Positions 57,111 to 64,000 of a stretch of DNA of 64,000 bases are shown here, one piece after another. A model generated the notes under the pieces. That model was given only the letters and a program-made list of their open reading frames with translations, ran no database searches and was not told where the DNA came from. Every line of letters begins with the position of its first letter. Positions within the stretch are counted from its first letter, which is position 1. A program made the translations under genes and the position numbers. This DNA is from Anastrepha obliqua (Eukaryota > Arthropoda > Insecta > Diptera > Tephritidae): positions 3,596,001 to 3,660,000 of the forward strand of contig NC_072893.1 in assembly GCF_027943255.1 (NCBI RefSeq). The letters run 5' to 3'.

Positions 57111-60100
57111 GCCTTTGGGATTAAATGGGTTTAACAACATGTTTTAAGGTGTTTTGTTTTCAAACGCGAAAGTCTCTCTAATGCCATTTGTTGACTTCCT
57201 TAGGCTCAGTGGATTCTTTTTTGTCGGCTCTGGGTAGAATCTGTAGTCTACTTATACATGGAAAATAAGAACTTCATGTCTTTCATGGGGAATATACCTC
57301 GCATTTCAAAGCCCAGGTATGGGCCTAAAGCTAGGAAAAATGTCACGGAGTTAGGGTCTGGGGTAGAAATTTACATATCTGCAGTGACAGCCTAGTTACA
57401 CTTAAGGCATTGGCCAGCCCCTGACTTACTTAAAAAGCTTTTAATTAATGCAGGTCACGGCTTAACTAAATTGGTAAACATAGCGTGTTTTCTTTTCTCA
57501 GAGTGTCTGGTTACAAGTAAATACCTAAGAGGAAGCCATCCGCCTTTACGACTGGAATGGGTTCTAAGCAGTCCTGCAATAGCCTGGTGCTATTTAGTTT
57601 GCAAAACCTATCATACCATATCAGAGTAATTTTTTAGCGAAAATAGTGAGTAAATATTTCATTCAGTTACACACTGGGAGCCATCGAAGGGCTGCAAGTG
57701 GGTTGGGCTTAGACGTTTACTTAGTAATTGGGGTCGTTAAGAGCTTGTGGGATTACGCTCTGGTAAATTTTTAACTGAACTCCATTAGTATATGCTTTTT
57801 TAACTGAACTCCTGATGCTTTCCCGCCTTGAGAAGAATGAGAGAGTGAAGTGCTTTCTGCACTTCTGCTCCGGCTCCGCCAAAATGCTAAGGCTTCTGAA
57901 AAAATTGTGTTGCAATTGGGAATTATGAATTCTGTGACCAATAACCATTTCTGCATATTTTCTATATTATATATGACTCAATTTAAAAAATCCATAGGCT
58001 TTTATTACATCTATGCACTTACAATGTGAAGTGACAGAAAAATATTCTGCATTTCAAAAAGGCTTTTCTTAAAATATATGCGGAAATGTTAAGTGAAAAG
58101 CATACAAAGTTTTGTTGCTAAAAATAGTTCAGGTTTGATGCACTAAAATTAGAGTTAATCTTCGCAAACATTGGATAAGAAATTTCGTATACAAACATCA
58201 GCCTGACATACAGCATTTTGTGGAGTTCATGAAAGCAAAACAGTTGCAGGCATAATTTTTATTTAGCAGCTTCTGGGTTTCAACGCACCAGCTCCGGTTG
58301 AGTGTAACAGCGTTGAAAACGCGTAGGAAAGTTTCAGACAAGCGAACACGCGTGCGAGCATGAGCTCGTGTTTTTGTCAGTTTTTTTGTTTTAAACTCAA
58401 CTTATGAACATTCGTACGTGTGGACGTGTGCTCGCAAACGATATGCACAAATGATGCTGCTTGTGAACTTTAACTGACTCCTCAGCTACAGTGGAAAACA
58501 ATTTATTAAACTCGTCAACAGAAACTTGAGTCTTGAAGCGAAAAGTTTGCAATGAAAACTTAAATTTTAACACATGTCAGGAGTTTTTCATTATGCGTAC
58601 TTAGTGCAGGAATGGAGTCACATACACACGTGTGTAAAGCGTACGCATATATATATACGTGTGGGTTGCATGAGCAGGCGTTTTTGTGCAATTTTGGCTT
58701 TTTGCACTTTTTGCCCTGCATTAACAGCTACGTATTTGCTACTTGCTTGGCTCTCTGTAGGACTAATAGCTTTGCGAAATTTATTTACTAAATAAATAAA
58801 ATACATGAAATAAAATTCAAATTCATCTAATTGTTATTTTACAACAACCCATCATTCAAAGTAAATTTCTTTGGCTTCAGAGTAAACTGCCATATTTTTG
58901 TTTATTACCATCATAAAGTGCTCAGACATGCAAGTGAAGCTCTATTGTATTCAAAATATTAAAAGTCTTGAAGAAATTCTTAGGAAATTGTCCATCACAC
59001 AGTTTCAAGTACCTTTTTGTTATATAGCATTTGCAGAAAACAGGAGAGCTGAAAAGAAATTGAAAATCCGTTTGATTGAAAATGTCATTAGTTTGATAAG
59101 AATTTTACTTCATTACAGACATAACAATTCCATTACCTCACAAGGTGACGGAGAAAAGAAGGAGAGAACTGTAAACACTTAGGGGGCGTGCTCTGGGAAG
59201 AATAGGCTTCCCAGATAAGCTTCAATACTCTCTCTTAAGAATTTCTGTTGATGAAATTGGTCGAATTTTTAACAGACTCGATTTTGATTGCAATTAAATT
59301 ACTTTTAAGTTGTATCTGTAAGTCATTTTATACCTCTAATCTGTAAGGTTTTGCAGCCAGAGACGTAATAAATAAAATGAAATAAGACGATATATTAAAA
59401 TTATTTTTGCCTCTTCCGAACTTAGTTCAGTAGAGAAGAAGCAGAGTTAGAATCAGAAGTAGTAAACAGCTTCAGTTAAAAATATTGAGCAGCTTCAAGT
59501 GAAGTATTTAATCTGTTTTTTTTCTTACTTTTTAATATATTTTTTAACTCCACTCAGTCCATTTGTATCTTCGCACTTTGCTCAGCGATAGAAAATCATG
59601 GAAAAAAGGTATTTTCAAAGCACACTTTCCACTGCCATATAAACTTCACAAAAGTATGCAACTAACTGGCACTATTGAGAGAAAGAAAACAGCAACAACG
59701 ACCACAAAAAACTCCACGCACTGTTGTTTGCTGGCAACAATACGTGGCTGAGGACAATAGTCGTAGTGTGGAATCAAATCCTAACACATTTTCTGTTTGC
59801 CACTTCACTCAACTTAAGTAAAGCAGATTTCCCCCCTATAGCACCGTAAGTATAATACATTTGAAAAACAAATCCGAGCAGCAGCAGCAAATAAAATACG
59901 GTAACAAAAAGTAGATCAAATGGAGGAAAACAATGCCAATACCCTGCACTTCTATGCACTTTCTGTTCCTTCTGCTCCTTCAGTTCAAATGCTGGGGGCC
60001 TAAAACGTGGCCTCGCACTTTTGCAAGCTCTTTAGTGCTCCGCGTTACGGGCATGTTTCCAGTATTAGGGACGTAAGCGCATTCACTTTTGCTGCCCTGG

Positions 60101-61554
60101 TGGTGTAGTATTTTTGTTGTTGCTGTTGCCGCTGGTGTTGGTGTTACTGATTAAAATACGAACGTTGTTCCGGAGGCTAAAGCAACGCCAGCAGTCGTGC
60201 ATATCGGTAATCGTGTTGCCATTTCCGGCAGTGGTACAGACAGAGGATATCAGATAGACACAGCAACAACACAGGACCACTAACTGCCACTTCATTCTTG
60301 CAACATCCGCTGACGATGTAGCTGAAATTGGCAATGCGCCAAATGCCATTGGCTCGATGTCTTGCCACTTGCCACTGGCGGCGCGCTACGAAAAGATGCA
60401 GATACATCTAGCGAGCAGATAACTAGTAGCGCTCAAGTGCTGGCGATGAGCTGATGGTGAAGAATAAAATGCTGTGCAGAGGCATGTGGTGCATGGCAGG
60501 CTGTTCGAGGCACTTAAATTCGCTTTGACGAAAGCAGAGTGTGGCTAAGTAGCGGCAAATGGAGCAACGGTTCAGGGGAATAGGGGTGGGAAAGTGATTT
60601 GCAGGTTGTAGCAGGAGCAATATCTGCCAAGGCATTATTCGCATTCCTTAAGGGCTTCGGCAGAGTCCCAGCTATCTTCCTTGCTAAGCAGTTTGCCTGT
60701 TGATTTATTAGGGTGTATAGGAGCGAGTGGGGAGGCGATCGTGAGAGTGAGAGGTGAGAAATAAATAGAAGTATTCAATGCACTGCAGGATGCTTTTAGA
60801 CAATACTTGAAAAGCAAAGTGATTGAAAGTAGCTTAGTGCTGAATGTTGAATGCGATGTTTGCAACAACTAGGCACCATGCAACAAGTACCTTTCAACCC
60901 GTCCACGCCCTCAAGACGCATTAAAAATGTATTTTGCAGGGATATGCGAAGGAACTCTACGCGAGGATTATGCGTCATTAAAAATGTTTTGTGTCAGCAA
61001 AGAGATTTATTTTATTAAAATAAATGGGTTAACTCCGAATTTCGATTACTTCAATTTTTTCATTGGAATGTTCATTTTAAATACAAAGCTGCTTGAGTTT
61101 GGTGACGTCAGAGGAGTATTTTGTAATATTCATAATTGTTAATATCTGGCCCTACGCCCAAACTGGTGTTAAAGGAAATTATATATATATAAATTTTGTG
61201 TACAAACACAAGCAAAGCCTATAATAAAAGATAAAAAATAATAATTGTTGATATGCCAACCTCTATTAGTTAACGATTTTGTCGTGTTTTTCGAAAAGCA
61301 GATAAATACAAATTTTTTGTTTTGTACCGAATCCGTTCAAATCCAGTGTAGAAGCAATGAATATTAGTCAAGGAATAGTTTCAAGAAAAGCCAATTGAAA
61401 AATAATTTAAAGGAGTGTGCACTACTTAGCGAGCACTCTTCACATATTTAATCCTTTAATTAGTAATTAATAAGCAAATGACGAAGTCTCTGGCAACCTT
61501 AAACAGGAAAGTTCGTATGTGCGCCATCGACTACAAATTCAAGTGTGAGTTGTT
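57111..61554. other. Stretch without recognised gene
   Basis: Short simple repeats: TA near 58647-58656, a TTG/GTT-rich patch about 60114-60146, and TA near 61180-61190. No family recognised in the many short frames. This is the longest stretch without identified transposons and could include host non-coding sequence. Confidence 0.5.
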
Positions 61555-62035
61555 TGGAGTGATTTTTTAAGAGCTATAAGAAAGTTTTTCAAAAAACACA
61601 CGTAAAATTCAGAAAAATGCGTGAAATTTTTATTTAAATCGATAGTACAGTCCATATAATTTAATGTTTGAAGATTATTTCATGTAAATGTTGACCGCGA
61701 CTGCGCTTCAAATGGTCCATTCGCTTAGTCCAATGCTGAAACCACATGTCATGCAAGTCAAGCTCTTGCATTTTGGGCAAAAAAAAGTTAGATATCATTT
61801 CACGGTAGCGCTCACCATTCACAGTTACGTTACGATTCGCAGCATCTTTGAAGAAGTACGGTCCAATGATACCTCCAGCCCATAAACCGCACCAAACTGT
61901 GACCTTTTGTGGATACATTGGTGGTTTGACCTGACCATTGAATGATATGAGTAAGTAATAGGGGCCTAGCATCTTCGCACTAACACATTTTAACGATATT
62001 CGCATTGTTATCTTCATGTAACCACAGTTTTAACG
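61555..62035 (-). mobile_element. Internally deleted DD41D mariner relic
   Basis: Left edge GTGATTTTTTAAGAGCTATA (about 61558) resembles a mariner end; no good partner was found on the right. On minus: MYPQKVTVWCGLWAGGIIGP, YFFKDAANRNVTVNGERYRE, MISNFFLPKMQELDLHDMWF, QHWTKRMDHLKRSRGQHLHE, stop 61661. Reading runs directly from MWFQ into the C-terminus, so the segment holding catalytic residues 2 and 3 is deleted. Transposase upstream of MYPQ is unclear. Confidence 0.75.
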
Positions 62036-62159
62036 ATTTTCCTATTCGGTAACGACAAAAATTTTGTTGTGCTTAAATTAAAAGAAAAAACAAAAATTAG
62101 TAGTTTAAATTAAAATTTTGAAGCTACATTAATAAAAACTTATTAGAAAACGAGAATAC

Positions 62160-62420
62160 GTCCTTTGAGTATTTGGCTTATGACGCATCGAGAGGAGGTA
62201 GTGAGCCCACAAACAGTAGAGCGGCGTTTGCTTCGGGATGTGGACAATCCTTTCCATTTAGCGACAGAAAAGTTCCAATAATCATTTTTCAAACTCCAGA
62301 CGTTACCTAGGACCTAATTTCTCAGCTTGGCAGTCGCTTTCGAGGTTCCAGTATCACAGCGATTCTGACAAAGGGAAAACGGGTAAATCTTGTAAGCCTC
62401 AGGCTAATTTTAAATTCTGC
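62160..62420 (+). pseudogene. PIF/Harbinger-like transposase fragment
   Basis: On +: ERRLLRDVDNPFHLATEKF (about 62217-62275). After a frameshift, QTPDVT, a stop, then DLISQLGSRFRGSSITAILT and KGKRVNLVSLRL (to 62405). This resembles the N-terminal block of PIF/Harbinger transposases ('R..NPF.L....F...FRL..D...L...L' and the 'I....KVL..LRF.A.G' block). The DDE core is missing. Assignment is from motif memory. Confidence 0.55.
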
Positions 62421-62777
62421 CTTTATATTACTAGGTTCTTGCTGTACTGTCCGTAGTTGAGCAATGCAATCAACCGCTCCGGGCTTTGCGCCAAGGTGAG
62501 ATTTCTTATGATCCAAGTGGAGCGGCAAGCTGCAAAAGAAATTTTTGATCGAATGGCTTGACTGTGGCGCGGCTCCTTTTAAAAGCTGTCGATAGTATCC
62601 TAAAGGATTATATATATTTATAAGTATTAATAAAACATTAAATTCAAATAATATTAAACTTACCTTATGCAAATATAATAACTAAACAAAAAGACATTTT
62701 GATATTTAATTTGCCAATGATGCCACTCTCGAGTAGCTTGAATAGGAAGAAGAACACCGCTGTTTGGTGTTAATTAA
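62421..62777. other. Stretch without recognised gene
   Basis: Might include more of the Harbinger relic; nothing readable was found. Confidence 0.4.
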
Positions 62778-63017
62778 GGGGTTACATACGTCCAGCAAGA
62801 AAGGGTAACAATAGAAGGAATAACAATAGATGTAAATATGATATAAAAACATTTTATACATTGTTTATTAGTACTTAGACTTTATAATATAAAAAAAAAA
62901 ATATTTGCATCTATGGAGAATTTTTACAATCGACTCCCATAGAAATACACATAAAACTATAAAGAATAATAATCTGTAAAAATAAAGTTTTTGAAAATTC
63001 TGGACGTATGTAGCCCC
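62778..63017. mobile_element. 240-bp TTAA-flanked MITE (piggyBac-like)
   Basis: Ends GGGGTTACATACGTCCAG (62778) and, reversed, GGGGCTACATACGTCCAG (to 63017), differing at one base. TTAA is intact on both sides (62774-62777, 63018-63021). It has no coding potential. It shows the clearest TTAA duplication of the three such elements here (16671, 23894). Confidence 0.85.
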
Positions 63018-63021
63018 TTAA

Positions 63022-64000
63022 CATAAGTTTGTGAATATCACAAAGTTAGTAAATCGCACTATAGGCATTGAAAACTTTTCGTATGAGAGATCGATACATT
63101 TCAGTTGAGTATATCAAAGCTTAGGATAGGAAAATAGGCCATTGTAGCGGTGGAAAAGCTCCTAAATTTCTTTAAAATTATTCAGCGGAATTATGACATA
63201 ATTCAAATTTTGAAAAATTCTTTTATTATGATTTCGAAAATTATTTGAATATTGTTTGCTTTTTTTGAAAATTATATAAAAGAAAATGATGCCGCCTTTT
63301 TGATGAAGCCTTTTTAATTTACGATGTTTTCAATTATGTACCTGAGTAGCCAAAGAAGTATGTAATATTTTAAGTATTTGTACACCATATCTAAAAACAA
63401 GTTATTCGGAAATTGTTTATAAAAACTTGTAATATTGAAAAAAAACATAAAATTATCCCTACAGTTAAAATTTCAAGCCAAGGCTTTCAAGTAAAGACTT
63501 GTTGCAACCATAAATCTTACCGTCATTACAAATTTTGTTTGAAAAGAAAATTAAAGGTGTGAGAAAATTCTGATTTAGATATTTCGTCTGTCATTTCAAA
63601 ACAAAAATAAAATTTTTATAGTGGTTACGTCTTAAAATTCGAAAAATTACCGTTTGCTTTGGAACGGAGTTCTTTCAGAGCGGACGGACAGAAGACGAAG
63701 TTTCTATTGTATGTTAGCAGCGTGTTGTTTTTGCTCTAATTAAATAACTTTCAAGATCATCTTTAATAATACAAAGGTGTGCCAAGTTTTGTTTTCGAGA
63801 CTTAGAGGCTTAGTCGGCGTCTCCTTTTAATTTGGAAAGTAAAATGATAGACATCCGGACTAGCTTTCCTAGCGGTGTTCTCAATTCCGAGTGATACTGA
63901 AAAGTTCAAATAAAGCGCAGCCGTTTTTTACCGTATTACTTCGCCGAACTTTTTACCTCAAGTACATGGTTTTGAATTTGTGGAACATTTTTGTAGTATG
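63022..64000. other. Stretch without recognised gene
   Basis: AT-rich; no frame of note, no terminal repeats recognised. Confidence 0.5.

Noticed and set aside
1..64000. A host gene, CRISPR array, operon or defence system
   Set aside because: No host exon with a recognisable family, no spaced direct-repeat array and no bacterial gene order were seen; all recognisable coding belongs to transposable elements.

Overview
This 64 kb window is eukaryotic, AT-rich insect DNA. The repeats (Tc1/mariner of the DD41D and DD37D types, LINEs with RNase H, Jockey, Helitron, and a tRNA-headed SINE with a TATATA tail) fit a higher fly. From memory the SINE and the foldback repeat look like those of tephritid fruit flies, but I could not search this. 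No rRNA or functional tRNA gene, CRISPR array, operon or recognisable host protein-coding exon was found. The window is best read as intergenic or long-intron DNA that has collected transposons.

Layout: 0-9 kb holds a SINE copy, a foldback repeat, a decayed DD37D mariner and a second tRNA-derived SINE. 9-18 kb holds a TIR-bounded DD41D mariner relic, SINE pieces, two LINE fragments (one with RNase H), a TTAA-flanked element and another LINE tail. 18.5-20.5 kb holds a small TA-flanked MITE and a 1.7 kb relic DNA transposon of uncertain superfamily with 35-bp terminal repeats. 22.4-25.7 kb is a nested stack: hAT-like ends surround a DD41D relic and a Jockey LINE, itself split by a TTAA element. 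28-45 kb holds more SINEs and LINE pieces, a Tc1 relic, DD41D relics (one splitting a LINE), a MITE and the most complete DD37D mariner (both TIRs, TA duplication).

47-51.6 kb holds another DD41D relic and a LINE interrupted by a SINE and a DD41D relic, followed by a Helitron 3' end. 53.6-56.3 kb holds the youngest element: a 5'-truncated RNase-H LINE with an uninterrupted RT and RNase H reading frame, an AACCT-type tail and a 13-bp target duplication. 57-64 kb is mostly featureless apart from an RTE/CR1-like LINE end, a DD41D relic, a Harbinger fragment and a TTAA MITE.

The elements do not form a pathway. They give a relative insertion history: old LINEs were hit by mariners, SINEs and TTAA elements, and the 53.6 kb LINE came last. 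The most unusual item is the relic transposon at 18.85-20.53 kb. Seven broken DD41D copies, most reduced by internal deletion, suggest past non-autonomous amplification.
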